Shown piece by piece: positions 1-9,846 of a stretch of DNA of 64,000 nucleotides. A program made the position numbers and the translations under genes. The stretch comes from Piezodorus guildinii (Eukaryota > Arthropoda > Insecta > Hemiptera > Pentatomidae): contig CM041292.1 of the NCBI GenBank assembly GCA_023052935.1, positions 117,176,936 to 117,240,935 of the forward strand, in the 5' to 3' direction. The notes below the pieces were generated by a model that made no database searches, had not been told where the DNA came from, and was given only the letters and a program-made list of their open reading frames with translations. Position 1 is the first letter of the stretch. Every line of letters starts with the position of its first letter.

Positions 1-686
1 TGGAACAACTTAGATCTAAAAGTACAAAATATTGTCAAGTTACAAATAATCTTCCATACAATTTGTCATGAAACCATACAACTATGTTAGATTGTATGAT
101 AAAAGAATAAATAAAATATATATATACACATCATACATACATGCATTCATACATACACGCACTCTATATATATATAACATATACCCATATACACACACAT
201 ACACACACACACACACAACCATGTTTATATATACAGTCAAAATAAATTAATAATTTATGAGATTAACGTTAACAATCTTAAAATTTTTTATCATAACAAT
301 TTAAAACTATAACTGAACATGACAAAACCTGAACCATGAAACACATTCCAATATAAAAACTATATATAAATAGACTCAGTTGATGTACCATGTTCATCAT
401 TGCACAAATCCAATAAAATGATTAAACTTTAATTAATAATTATGAAACCAATAACTGATAAATACAAAAATGTACCCTTACTTAGTGTGGGTAGCTGCTT
501 CCTAGTCAAAACCACATGACCAAATCAGGTGTCCATGAAGGGGAGGGGGAGGAGAAGGGTACTACTGTAAAAATGGCTAATCATTTAAAAATTGAATCAA
601 ATTTAAAAGATGGTTTCATGACAAATTGTATGGAAGATTATTTGTAACTTGACAATATTTTGTACTTTTAGATCTAAGTTGTTCCA
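1..686. repeat. Inverted-repeat pair, 76-bp perfect arms
   Basis: Positions 1-76 and 611-686 are exact reverse complements over 76 bases. They enclose about 530 bp of AT-rich, non-coding DNA with CA/TA-rich simple sequence around 110-225. The left arm begins at the window edge, so it may be longer. The right arm runs straight into a Penelope-type tail (687-770), so the pair may be two terminal copies of one Penelope-like element in opposite orientation rather than a DNA transposon. Confidence 0.85.
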
Positions 687-770
687 CTGCACCAGAAGAT
701 GGCATTGTTAGCCGAAACGTAGTGCGAATATATTTTTTTCAATAAAATAGTGGTGAAGTGACATCAGCCT
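687..770 (+). other. Penelope-type 3' tail with GC hairpin and GAAAC box
   Basis: A short GC stem (TGGC/GCC around a 7-nt loop) is followed directly by CGAAACGTAGTGC and then by an AATAAA at about 741. The layout is the same as in the tails near 6389, 24560, 24705, 33003 and 39959. Hammerhead-like ribozyme motifs are known from Penelope-like element termini. Here the upstream core reads CAGAAGA rather than CTGANGA, so cleavage activity is doubtful. Confidence 0.5.
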
Positions 771-1042
771 CCAATTTTATTTATAAAATAAAGTAATATA
801 AGTATAAATTACTTCTAATCATTTCTTTCTTTTAGTATGATCTTAATCTCAAATTATTTGGCTACCATAAACTCTTTTTTCGTTCTCTTGGTCAAGGACA
901 TGAAAAATTATATATAAAGAATGTTTCAAAAATAACCCAAGATTTAAATTAAGTAAAAATCACTGTTATTTTTTGTTTTCTTTTATGATGAAGTTAATTT
1001 CTAATAATGATGTTAATCGCTGATAGCTTAGGGCTATTAAAA
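771..1042. other. AT-rich spacer, nothing recognised
   Basis: No ORF, hairpin or repeat copy was recognised in this stretch. Confidence 0.6.
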
Positions 1043-1126
1043 ATGGAGTGTTATACGAGCGAACAACGTGTTTTCATTGTTGAACAATATTTTAGAAGTA
1101 ACGAGTCTTGCGGTCACAGTACATGG
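1043..1126 (+). pseudogene. Fragment of helix-turn-helix transposon protein (DUF4817-like)
   Basis: An ATG at 1043 opens 28 codons that read MECYTSEQR..., VFIVEQYFRSNES, then lose similarity. The pattern E-Q-R-x-F-x-V-E-x-Y-F matches the N-terminal helix-turn-helix segment of a family spread by DNA transposons in arthropods (DUF4817-like). The rest of the protein is missing; the downstream sequence belongs to an RTE endonuclease. Assignment rests on motif recognition over only 28 residues. Confidence 0.5.
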
Positions 1127-1182
1127 AATTGTTTCATGCCTCGATATGGATCACCTATAACGTTCACTGCTTAAGAGGCTTC

Positions 1183-1692
1183 TTGTTCGATTTGGTCCAA
1201 TGATCTCTGCACCAATGTCCCAAATATCACATAAAAATAGTAGCTGTTGACATGAATGCTAACATTGGACATGAAGAATATTATCACCCTACTATTGGTC
1301 GATACAGTCTACATAACGTATCCTACGGTAATGGGCATAGACTATTTAAAATGGCTGAAGCATGTGGTCTTACAATTGGAGGAACGTTATTTTCCCACTG
1401 AAATATCTACAAAGGAACATGTAGGTCACCGGATGGAGGGACCACAATCAAATCGATCACATTCTTGTATAATCGCGTCTCAAAACGAACCTCATGGATG
1501 TTTGAGTGTACAGAGGAACCAACGTCGACTCGGACCACGATCTTATTAGAGCTCATCTGATAGACAGATTATCACTCGTAAAAAGCCAGCCTACTTGTCG
1601 GTCCAAGAAATACAATGTTTCAAAACTGAATGATAAGGATCCACGGAGAAGATATCTGCAACGAGAGGATGGACATCTTAGGTTGTTGGAAG
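1183..1692 (+). pseudogene. RTE-type LINE endonuclease relic, first part
   Basis: Frame by frame the strand encodes an exonuclease-endonuclease-phosphatase domain typical of RTE-like LINEs. The order is CPKYHIKIVAVDMNANIG (about 1209-1270), a GRYSLHNVS segment, SPDGG, QIDHILV (about 1450), and YRGTNVDSDHDLIRAHL (from about 1507). The motifs N-A-x-I-G, Q-I-D-H and S-D-H are the metal-binding and catalytic signatures of the fold. It is broken by at least one frameshift (about 1445) and three in-frame stops, including one after GGTLFSH and one before VYRG. A Copia element inserted at 1692/1693 splits it, and the reading resumes at 5658. Endonuclease function is certainly lost. Confidence 0.85.
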
Positions 1693-1889
1693 TATTAAAG
1701 TTATAGAGTATTAGGCAGTGGAATAAAAGAACCTTGTACTAGACAGCTTGTTTATTACTGCTATATATACAAACAACATGGCGCAGGGGACGCTACCAAC
1801 TGGACTGTACTGTTTGTTGTTGGGCAGCTGTACACCTAGGTGGAAGTCAGTGCCACAACTATCTTTACATATACAATCGATATTTAACA
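1693..1889 (-). repeat. Copia 3' LTR
   Basis: 197 bp, identical base for base to 5456-5652. On the minus strand it starts TGTTAAATATCG and ends CTATAACTTTAATA, so the usual terminal CA is replaced by TA. Confidence 0.95.
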
Positions 1890-1900
1890 CACCCCCTCAA
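1890..1900 (-). promoter_or_regulatory. Copia polypurine tract
   Basis: On the minus strand TTGAGGGGGTG lies directly against the first base of the 3' LTR, the expected place for the plus-strand primer. Confidence 0.75.
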
Positions 1901-1952
1901 TTGAATGTTTTCAAATATATACATACACAAGTAAATATTCAATTGTATCTCA

Positions 1953-2088
1953 CATACAAAACAAGTAAAAATATTATTCTACTACAAAATTCTACACCAC
2001 AAAACAAGTAAAAATATTATTCTATTACAAAATTCTATACAACAAAACAAGTAAAATATTATACTATTACAAAATTCTTTACAACAAT
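1953..2088. repeat. About 43-bp tandem repeat in Copia 3' untranslated region
   Basis: Roughly three units, each containing TACAAAATTCTA, ACAAAACAAGTAAAA and TATTATTCTA, lie between the pol stop and the 3' LTR. They sit inside the transcribed part of the element. Confidence 0.75.
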
Positions 2089-2121
2089 TTTAGCACAATA
2101 TATATAAATGACATTAATATA

Positions 2122-3018
2122 TTAATTAATTAAAGCCTTCCGAAACATTTGAAACTTATCAAAGGCAAGTGGTTTTGTGAACAAATCTGCCACATTGCGG
2201 TCAGAATTGATGTGTTCCACAGATATTATTTCTTTGGAAATAAGATCTTTAACAAAATGGAATTTTATATCAATGTGTTTTGCTCGTTTAGAGTTTTTAC
2301 AATTCTTTATAAAAGCTATAGCACTAGTGTTATCCACCAACAGTTTTTCACTTAATGTTTCACCACTGAACTCACTAATTATTCCACTTAAACTCACAAT
2401 TTCCTGTGATGCCATTCCTGCGGCAATGTACTCCGCTTCCATCGTTGACAGAGCCACACATGCTTGCTTTCTTGAATGCCAAGCTATGGGATTGCTTCCG
2501 CAGAATGCTGCAAAGCCACTTACACTCTTTCGTGTTTCTATGTCACCTGCCCAGTCAGCATCTGAATAACCAATAAGTCCTAGGTTCTCACTTGGTTTGA
2601 AAGTAAGACCAATATCTCGAGTTTCTTTGAGATATCTGAGTATTCGTTTTGCAGCTTTCCAAGACTGCTGAGTAGCTTTATCTAAACATCTAGATAAATA
2701 GCTAATTGGGAATGATAAATCCGGTCGAGTTGTTGTGCTCAGATACATAAGTCCACATACCAAGCTCCTGTATGGTATATTTTCATCTAAAGGTGGACTG
2801 TCAGCGTTAAGTTTAAATCCAACCTCCATGGGGGTTGATACTTTCCTGCACTCTACCATATTATAATCTTCAAGGAGTTTATCAATAAAGCGGGTTTGTG
2901 TAACCGTTATTTTCTTTTCTTGCCTTTCAATTTTCATCCCTAAAAATTGAGAAGCCTTCATTTCTTTAATGCTGAACTCTCCTTTTATTAGCATCCTCAT
3001 AAGATGATGGAACTCCAT
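2122..3018 (-). pseudogene. Copia pol: RT C-terminus and RNase H
   Basis: The frame opens just after where the RT active site should be: GEFSIKEMKASQFLGMKIE corresponds to the segment following the YVDD box in Copia RT. It then runs through the connection region (STPMEVGFKLN, PYRSLVCGLMYLS, TRPDLSF). RNase H follows, with SDADWAGD, STMEAEY and LVDNTSAI carrying the usual acidic residues, and ends with DLFTKPL near the C-terminus. The 298-residue frame is intact but has no upstream catalytic half. The first methionine is an accident of the deletion junction. It overlaps the preceding frame (2966-3607) by about 50 bp in a different register. Confidence 0.9.
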
Positions 3019-3607
3019 CTGATCGGCTTACCATACAGTATGCATTATATAACTCATAATCATTTAGGAAATGAGGTTTTGACCGGTTTCTCTGAGGTCT
3101 AGAAGTTTCTTCTGAATGCTCTGGATTGGATTCTTCATTCTGAAGTCTTGAAGGGTTTTCTGACTGCTCTGGATTACAATCATTCTGAGGTCTATAAGTA
3201 TCTTCTGGCTGCTCTGAAATATTATTGTTATTCTCTTCACCATTTTTCCTTCCCTCTTCATAGCTTCCACCACTATTATGATAGACAATAGGTACATTTT
3301 TAACTTCTTTATAGGGCATTTGGCTCTCCTCGAATATCACATCTCTAGATCTAATAACTTTCTGCTCATCTGGCAACCAAATCCTATACCCACCACCACA
3401 ATAACCAACCATCACCCCCTCCTTGCTTCTGGGATCCAATTTGGAACCTTTAGGAAGAATGGTAGGCCATGCTCGGCAACCAAATATTCGAAGTTTAGAC
3501 AGATCATTTCTACCATTCCATATTAATGAGGGAGTTTCACCTTTATTTAAGGCTGAAGTAGGTGACCTATTCAGTTCATAAGCAGAACATCGAGCTGCTT
3601 CCCCCAC
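2966..3607 (-). pseudogene. Copia pol: integrase C-terminal region and linker
   Basis: The frame begins WGEAARCSAYELNRSPTSAL, which continues the integrase catalytic domain of the preceding frame after loss of one base in a G run near 3599. It continues with LRIFGCRAW and the GYRIW / VIRSRDVIF segment typical of the integrase C-terminal region. An acidic, asparagine-rich linker follows, with three repeats resembling EQSE(N/E)PSRLQNE. The last recognisable piece, SDGVPSSYEDA, normally lies just before the RT domain. Reading then runs off into the deletion junction and stops. The roughly 250 RT residues expected next are absent. Confidence 0.9.
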
Positions 3608-5361
3608 AAGAACTTGGGGATGCCAGAATCTGATACCTTAGTACGCATCATATCTAATAGCGTCCTATTCATTCTTTCACTCTTTCCGTTCATTTGAGGG
3701 CTAAATGGCAAAGAATATTCTAATCTTATACCTTTATCTGAACAATATTTTCGAAAAAATTTAGATGTAAATTCTCCTCCATTATCTAAACGTAGCCTTT
3801 TCACCGGGACACCCTGCTGCCTTTCTAGTTCCGCTATATAATCCATCAGGTTTGTTTCAGCTTCGCTCTTCATATGGAGAAGTTTCACATGCACAAAATG
3901 AGTGAAGTCATCCAAAATCACCTGCATATACCTATGGCCTTCAACTGATTCAGGATTGAAAGGACCACATATATCAGAGTGAATTAATTCACCAACCTTT
4001 GAAGTGCGTTTCCTGTTATTTGAAAAGGGCTGTCTAGTAGCCTTACCTTCAATGCATGCCGAACACTTCTTGTCACTATAGGGTAATCCTAAACTTTTGA
4101 GTCCATGCCGATTCAAATGTCCTAGACGTTTATGCCATAAATCTCCATCCGTAGCACTTGTAATGTTGCACTTGACTTGATTATCACTGGGATCATCAAA
4201 AGTAAATATGTACAATCCATTCACTCGTGGACAACTCAGCTTAAAATTTCTTCCACAGATTTTCATCTCCTTAGAATCTGTAATCACTTTTAAGCCTTTT
4301 GAGGTAACTGCACTCACTGATAATAAATTATGTTTTAATCCTGGAACTATCAAACCTTTAATGTTTACAATCCTACCTTGAGAGGTTACTCTTAGGGTAC
4401 CTTCTTTTCTAGTAAACATCTTATCACCATTAGCTATATGTATGGCAACATCATGATCAAGATTCGAAACATTTGACAAAAGGGGTTCCAATTCTGCCTT
4501 AAAAAGATGGTTACTTGCATCTGAATCGACTAAAAACACATTGTTAGATGATAGTTTAATATTACCACAATTTAGGGCCACCATTACAACTTCTTCATCT
4601 ACATCTGCTGAATTACCCTGGATTGTTCCTCTTCTTTTCCCACGAAAGCTTCTATTAAAGGATTTACTTCCACAGTTCTGCTTATTTTTGGGACACTGTG
4701 CCTTGAAATGTCTTTTATCCCCACATATAAAACAACCACTCTGTGCTTTAAATGATACTTCTGATGATGATGCACAAGCTGATGACTTTGACTTTAACTT
4801 TGTATCTGTATCTAGAAGTCTGGCTCGCACAAAATCCATTTGGACTTCTAAATTAGTTTCTAGAGCTGTCACAACTGTGTTAAATTCATCTGGTAAAGAC
4901 ATCAAAAGGTGACATACCTTGTCTGACTCCCCTAGAACTGTGCCTTGTTCTTGAAGGTTTCGGATAATGGTATCAAATGCCAAAAAATGTTCTTCCATAT
5001 TTCCTTGAAGAGAATATTTCAGGCCCATCAACTTTCTGTACCAAGTCAATTTTGAAAAAGAGGTAGATCTGACAAAAACCTTCTTTAAAGCATTTATCAT
5101 TTCCTTGGAACTTTGGCAATCCATGATTATTTCCAGATGTTTATCTGAAATGCCTTGGATAATGATGGACTTAGCCTTCGAGTCTTTAATGAGAAATTCC
5201 CTTTTCTCAGCGCTAGAGGTAGGAGGGTCTGCTTCCAACACATCTTTTACCTGCTCTCTTTCCAAAATAGATGACATTCTGAAAAACCAGCTGTTAAAAC
5301 TTGTTCCGACGAGTACTGGAACTCCTGAAGTAGTAACTGACGCCATAGTACCGGTAAACAA
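3571..5361 (-). CDS. Copia gag-protease-integrase polyprotein, frameshifted at end
   Basis: 596 residues; the true start may be the internal MASV methionine at residue 6. In order: a UBN2-type gag domain (about 20-190); a CCHC zinc knuckle C-x2-C-x4-H-x4-C at about 208-221; an aspartic protease region near 275-340; a GAG-pre-integrase zinc site (WHKRLGH about 405, CSAC about 430); and the integrase core with D in HSDICGP (about 462), D in RLDNGGE (about 525) and E in GKSERMNRT (about 558). The protease signature reads V-D-S-D-A instead of D-S/T-G-A: one G-to-A change replaces the essential glycine. The frame ends early because of a one-base loss in the G run near 3599. Most of Gag and integrase look intact; processing by its own protease is unlikely. 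Confidence 0.92.
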   Translation of the reverse strand: MFTGTMASVTTSGVPVLVGTSFNSWFFRMSSILEREQVKDVLEADPPTSSAEKREFLIKDSKAKSIIIQGISDKHLEIIMDCQSSKEMINALKKVFVRSTSFSKLTWYRKLMGLKYSLQGNMEEHFLAFDTIIRNLQEQGTVLGESDKVCHLLMSLPDEFNTVVTALETNLEVQMDFVRARLLDTDTKLKSKSSACASSSEVSFKAQSGCFICGDKRHFKAQCPKNKQNCGSKSFNRSFRGKRRGTIQGNSADVDEEVVMVALNCGNIKLSSNNVFLVDSDASNHLFKAELEPLLSNVSNLDHDVAIHIANGDKMFTRKEGTLRVTSQGRIVNIKGLIVPGLKHNLLSVSAVTSKGLKVITDSKEMKICGRNFKLSCPRVNGLYIFTFDDPSDNQVKCNITSATDGDLWHKRLGHLNRHGLKSLGLPYSDKKCSACIEGKATRQPFSNNRKRTSKVGELIHSDICGPFNPESVEGHRYMQVILDDFTHFVHVKLLHMKSEAETNLMDYIAELERQQGVPVKRLRLDNGGEFTSKFFRKYCSDKGIRLEYSLPFSPQMNGKSERMNRTLLDMMRTKVSDSGIPKFLWGKQLDVLLMN

Positions 5362-5439
5362 AATTCACTAATAAAAATAATATCACTTCGCGACTACGCG
5401 TTGACACTATACACAAATACTATGCTCTGCACAAAAATA

Positions 5440-5455
5440 CTCTGGGCCCATGACC
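5440..5455 (-). promoter_or_regulatory. Copia primer binding site, half-tRNA initiator-Met type
   Basis: Immediately inside the 5' LTR the minus strand reads GGTCATGGGCCCAGAG. The ATGGGCCCAG core is complementary to the anticodon stem-loop of eukaryotic initiator tRNA-Met, the internal half-tRNA priming known for Drosophila copia, rather than to the tRNA 3' end. The match is from memory of the conserved tRNA. Confidence 0.7.
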
Positions 5456-5652
5456 TATTAAAGTTATAGAGTATTAGGCAGTGGAATAAAAGAACCTTGT
5501 ACTAGACAGCTTGTTTATTACTGCTATATATACAAACAACATGGCGCAGGGGACGCTACCAACTGGACTGTACTGTTTGTTGTTGGGCAGCTGTACACCT
5601 AGGTGGAAGTCAGTGCCACAACTATCTTTACATATACAATCGATATTTAACA
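5456..5652 (-). repeat. Copia 5' LTR
   Basis: Identical to 1693-1889. It should carry the promoter and transcription start on the minus strand. The 3' flank (plus strand) is the GGAAG target duplication. Confidence 0.95.
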
Positions 5653-5657
5653 GGAAG

Positions 5658-5704
5658 TTCCTTTAGGCAGCAGTGTCGATAATCACTGGAAGGGAATTAT
5701 TCCA
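5658..5704 (+). pseudogene. RTE endonuclease relic, continuation after Copia
   Basis: When the Copia element and one GGAAG copy are removed, the frame at 1692 continues as LEVPLGSSVDNHWKGII. The S-V-D-x-x-W pattern is typical of the RTE segment just after the endonuclease. This confirms the boundaries of the insertion. Confidence 0.7.
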
Positions 5705-6319
5705 AAAAAAAAAAAAAAGAAAGTTAAAGAAAAAAGTTAATTATCGCAACGCATTCTGAGAGGCTAACTGCCAATTATAATTTACCGTTGAAACCCTATT
5801 CATTTTAAATATTTAAAAAATAAATGTTTTTTGTAAGGGTGACGAAGACTCAATGGATATTGTTTTTTTGCCCCAATAAGGTAGAAAAGAGGAGGGTAAG
5901 CTGGAAAAGTACGTTGTTCTAGAAGGTGGTCCCTCCCGGTCTTGTTACTGTGGGAAGTCGGCTAATTAAATCGTCCAATCTGCACAACAATAGCCTCCAG
6001 GGATCACAACAATGCAATTAGCTCTATGGTTGTTCCAGGAGAATCCAGGGAGGACAAAAAATATCGTCCCCTCTGGAACTGCACTTGGCTGCAAGTTCTG
6101 CCTCAGCTTTACATTATAATAATAATTTAAATTGGGTAGTTGACAATCGACCTTTAACATTTTTTATTTTATATTATATATATACATATACATATATGTA
6201 AGAATAGACATTATTATTTTATACTTCATTTAGTTGAAAGCTGAAGATATCAGAATAATTAATTATTAACATAAAATTTTTTTTAGATCAGTATTACTTG
6301 AGGAGGATTTACTTATTTA
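5705..6319. other. Unassigned, AT-rich
   Basis: Holds a 15-base A run at about 5706 and a moderately GC-richer block at 5920-6110 with no recognisable product. Nothing else supported. Confidence 0.5.
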
Positions 6320-6440
6320 TTCCTATTAAAAAAGCACATTTTTCCTTCCTTATCTTTTTTATTTTCATTGTTACACAGTGTCACATGTAGTAGCCAACGT
6401 TTCGGGGCTTTTTCCCCATTATCAAGACTAAAAATTTTTT
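6320..6440 (-). other. Penelope-like 3' tail with GGGG/CCCC hairpin and GAAACG box
   Basis: On the minus strand CTTGATAATGGGG, a 5-nt A-rich loop, CCCCGAAACGTTGGC, then an A-rich end. The same arrangement and flanking sequence (GTGCTTTTTTAA downstream on the minus strand) recurs at 32890-33050, so these are two copies of one family. The coding end of this element lies at 6720-7020. Confidence 0.65.
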
Positions 6441-6719
6441 TAAAACATTTTGCTTTCAGTTAAAATTTATTAAATATTTTTTTCATAATATATAATTAAA
6501 TTCAAATTAACTTTTTTTTTATCTGTACATTCTAATTTTCTATAGCTCACAGCTGTATCAGCATATCATTATAATGTTGACTATTGGCTCACTGTTTTTT
6601 CTATTGCAAACTTTGTACTTTAATATTGTTACATTAATCTAATTCCTGAAGTCTGTATTTATTTCTATTTCGATGATATTATTTATTTTGATTTTCATTA
6701 TTTTATTGTTCTATTTTTC

Positions 6720-7020
6720 TTAAATTTGTATATTATTTATTATGTTCGAGTAATGAGTACTTAGATTTTTGGTGTCTGTTTTAAAATTAACTGTTTTATA
6801 GTTATTTTTGGTTATGTATATTGCTTCTAGTATTTTTCTATTTCTATTATTTTTAGATGTATTTAGTATTTTTATATTTTCAAAATTAAATTTATGTTGA
6901 TATTTTGCGCTATGTGTTGATCGCTGTAGCATTTGAATTTTTTATACTTTTACAATTGGAACTGTGTTGTGTTCTTGTTTTTAACTTTTTTGATGTTTCA
7001 CCCATGTACACTCCCTCACA
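6720..7020 (-). pseudogene. Penelope-like element, GIY-YIG endonuclease relic
   Basis: Minus-strand reading gives CEGVYMGETSKKLKTRTQH, then after a one-base shift near 6925 STHSAKYQHKFNFENIKIL, NRKILEAIYI and a short C-terminal tail. The order Y-x-G, then a basic T-R, then H-x-F-x-(F/W)-x-N-x-K-I-L, then R-K-x-L-E-x-x-Y-I is the C-terminal half of the GIY-YIG nuclease domain that follows RT in canonical Penelope-like elements. The RT domain is missing (5' truncation) and the frameshift makes it inactive. The hairpin tail at 6320-6440 fits as the 3' end of the same copy. Confidence 0.75.
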
Positions 7021-7199
7021 AATAATGGATAAACAAAATGTCATATATATAATTGATTCTGAGGATTGTTGTATTTAGATATTGTTCATACAGAAATACT
7101 AAAATCGTAACTAAAAAAGGCGTGATTATGGGAAGAATGGTGAAAGTTTGGAGTTATAGGTATTTTTTATGCAAAATAAAAAAAAAAATCGTAAAAAAA

Positions 7200-7356
7200 A
7201 AATAATAAAAAATAATTTTTGTATAGGAACACCCTAATAACCTAGCGGGATGAAATATACTTAAGGGCTGATTCTCGTATCTACCAAATTTACGTAAATA
7301 TTACATAAAATTCGGTCAAGCCGTTTCGGAGGAGTACGACCACAAATACTGTGGCA

Positions 7357-7401
<45 letters not shown>
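7200..7401 (+). repeat. LINE-type 3' tail ending in (AT)n
   Basis: About 150 bp ending AATTCGGTCAAGCCGTTTCGGAGGAG and then an (AT)n tract at 7359-7401. The phrase resembling GGTCAAGCCGTT followed by a short conserved block and a microsatellite is a common form of LINE or SINE 3' end in insects. Similar wording occurs at 14640 and 14838. No coding part remains. Confidence 0.5.
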
Positions 7402-7403
<2 letters not shown>

Positions 7404-7407
7404 GTGG

Positions 7408-8066
7408 CTTACCAGAAAAGCCGTTTAATGCCATGCATTTTGCAACTTTTTATGATTTTCTCAAAAACTGCTCTAAAGATTTTGATTAAATTTGCTGTAT
7501 TAATGTAAAATGTAATGAGCTTTAATATCATGTAGGTTTGATTCTAATTTAAATAGCCTGACAGGGCTTAAATGCGGATATTTTAAATTTCTTCCTCTAA
7601 AGTACCTTTAATTTTGTAGATTCTATTAAAATAACTATATCATATTTTTAACACTGATCAAAACGGATAAATATATAATTTGAACGAATACGATATTCAA
7701 CTAAAGGAGAAAAGAGCAAACATATTTTTTAATGCATATTTTGTGTTTTCGATCATAAGAATATTAATATAGATGTATAATATACCATTGGAAAGCTAAA
7801 GATTTTAAGAAAAATATCATCTTATACACAAGCTTGTAAACGTTAATAAAGAGTGATGAAAAGCCGATAAAAATAACTGATTATTTTAGATTATAATATA
7901 ATACATTTTTTAATAAAACACATGTTTCTATAGAAAGTTAATTTAATTAATTCTTTAAAGGATTCACTAATTTTTTATCTCTAACTGTATATGAAAATTC
8001 TTTAATCGATTTTTAAAACGGAGGTAAGTGATAGTCGTGTGTTGCCCGCACAAGATTTTTTATTAA
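7408..8066 (+). repeat. Dispersed non-coding repeat X, copy 1 (5' truncated)
   Basis: Matches the 3' two thirds of the family, including the blocks GATTTTGATTAAA, CTGACAGGGCTTAAATG, CATTGGAAAGCTAAAG and the end GGTAAGTGATAGTCGTGTG. No ORF. Confidence 0.85.
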
Positions 8067-9218
8067 TATATTTATAGCATATTGGAAATCATGGACTAAA
8101 AAAAACTTGCATTACTCTATTTGGCTTCGAGTTCAAATTACCGATCTCTTCAATCAAAGAAGAAAAAATAAGAAACTATTATCCGAAATCTAAAGCTACT
8201 AAAAGTGATTGAAAAATGTTTTTACAAATTAGATTATCAAAAATGAATGGTTTTCGGGTATGTCCTTTACGATATCAATAGAATAATGCTAATAAAGGCA
8301 AGCTCGAAGGCCTTAAAAGGGGCTGTAGCGTGGGCCCATTCATTAGTAACATCACTCGAGAGATGAGTTATGGATTAAGCTAATGAATGAATTAACATAA
8401 GGTCCAATAATAGGTTACAAATCAAGGCTAGCTCATACCGAGGGGGCATTGTACTCTACTGTCCCTCCGCCAATAAATTTAACTTATTTATTCAAACGAT
8501 ATTCTCAAGATTCAATTCGAAAAAGAAATCACTTCTTCCCGGTGAATTAATTCGCACACTAGGCTCAGCTTTCTTGAGGTCTGTACATTAATTTAACGGA
8601 AGGTTTTGTCAGATAAAGATATAAAAATTCCTATTATTCTTATTCAAAGTATCTTTTAATAAGAACACTCTATTTAGTTGATTAGTTTTATGAACTAATC
8701 AAAGAAATAATAGAAAACAAATTGAAATAATTAAGTGTATAAGTAAAGTTGTAATAAAATGTATAAGTTGAATTTTAATTCGAGAAAAATGAATTTGTTT
8801 CTAATAAACGAAATGACTGTTTACAAGACAATTAAACATAGTCGTAATACATTGAATAACTATTATATAATATACACTTGTAATACATAGGTATGATTAT
8901 TCTGAATATAAGTAACAAAGTGTTCTAAGTTTTATGAATCCATCCTAATTCTCAAAAGTTCCGAAATTAAAACAATGTCACCTAAAACACACAAAAACCA
9001 AACACGTCACTTTACCTGACCGAAGTGATAGAGAAAGTTTTATTCACAAATTAATAGGCCAAAAAAATAATCACACTTACTCGATATAACTGATGAGCCA
9101 AACTTGTAAAAAATATAACTGAAGTTGGACTGCAAAATTTCAGTAGGCTCCTTAATATGTGTTCTGCTCGAAAAACTCCAGGCTGGGCATGCTAACAGCT
9201 TTGTACAATATTTTATTT
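8067..9218. other. Unassigned, AT-rich
   Basis: A slightly GC-richer block at 8300-8600 has no recognisable coding content. No repeat copy was identified. Confidence 0.5.
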
Positions 9219-9846
9219 TTAGTTATAGTTACCTATATATGAAATATATAGTAAGGGAAAGCATTGCGATCGTGAAAATTTTCGAATTCCAGTTTTTATC
9301 GGAAATACACGTTTTAGGGTCTCCTGAGTCCAAATGACCAAGTCCTTCAAAAATGTCTGTGTATGTGGTAACTCCAGGGCCAAAGGGAAAAGTCCTATGA
9401 AACTAAAATTTTATATTTGAGACAACTATACGCCCGAGTTGTTACAGAAACGTTTTCATCAAAATCAGATAACCGTAAGAGCCACTTTATACCATGTATG
9501 CATTTTGGACCTTTTTACGATTTTCTCAAAAACGGCTCTAACGATTTTGATTAAACTCGTTATGTATGTGTAAAATTTAATGGGCTATAATATCATGTAG
9601 GTTTCATTATGATTGAAATAGTCTGACAGGGCCTAAATGCCTAAATTAAAATTTTGTTTCTCCTAAGTACCTTTAATTTTATAGATTCAGAAGAATTACC
9701 CATATAGTCTTATTAGGTTTGATAAAAAGCGGTTAAATACAAAAGTTTAAAGAATTTGAGATGCAAATAATGGAGAAAAAGGTGAAAATATGTTTTAATG
9801 CAATTTTCTTTTTTTTTTTAAACATAAATACAGCAAAATATATATA

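Larger units (their letters stand above)
1693..5652 (-). mobile_element. Copia LTR retrotransposon, internally deleted, recent insertion
   Basis: The element is 3960 bp long. Its two LTRs (1693-1889 and 5456-5652, 197 bp each) are identical, and it is flanked by the 5-bp target duplication GGAAG (1688-1692 and 5653-5657). The coding strand is minus: 5' LTR at 5456-5652, primer site 5440-5455, gag-protease-integrase, then a remnant of reverse transcriptase and RNase H, purine tract 1890-1900, 3' LTR 1693-1889. Integrase before RT fixes the Copia superfamily. The pol region is damaged: one base lost near 3599, and a deletion removing the RT core near 2990-3010. Identical LTRs imply recent insertion, so the deleted form was probably copied with proteins supplied by an intact relative. 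Confidence 0.95.

Noticed and set aside
2149..5371. Plus-strand ORFs across the Copia element
   Set aside because: Antisense shadows of gag-pol with no family resemblance.
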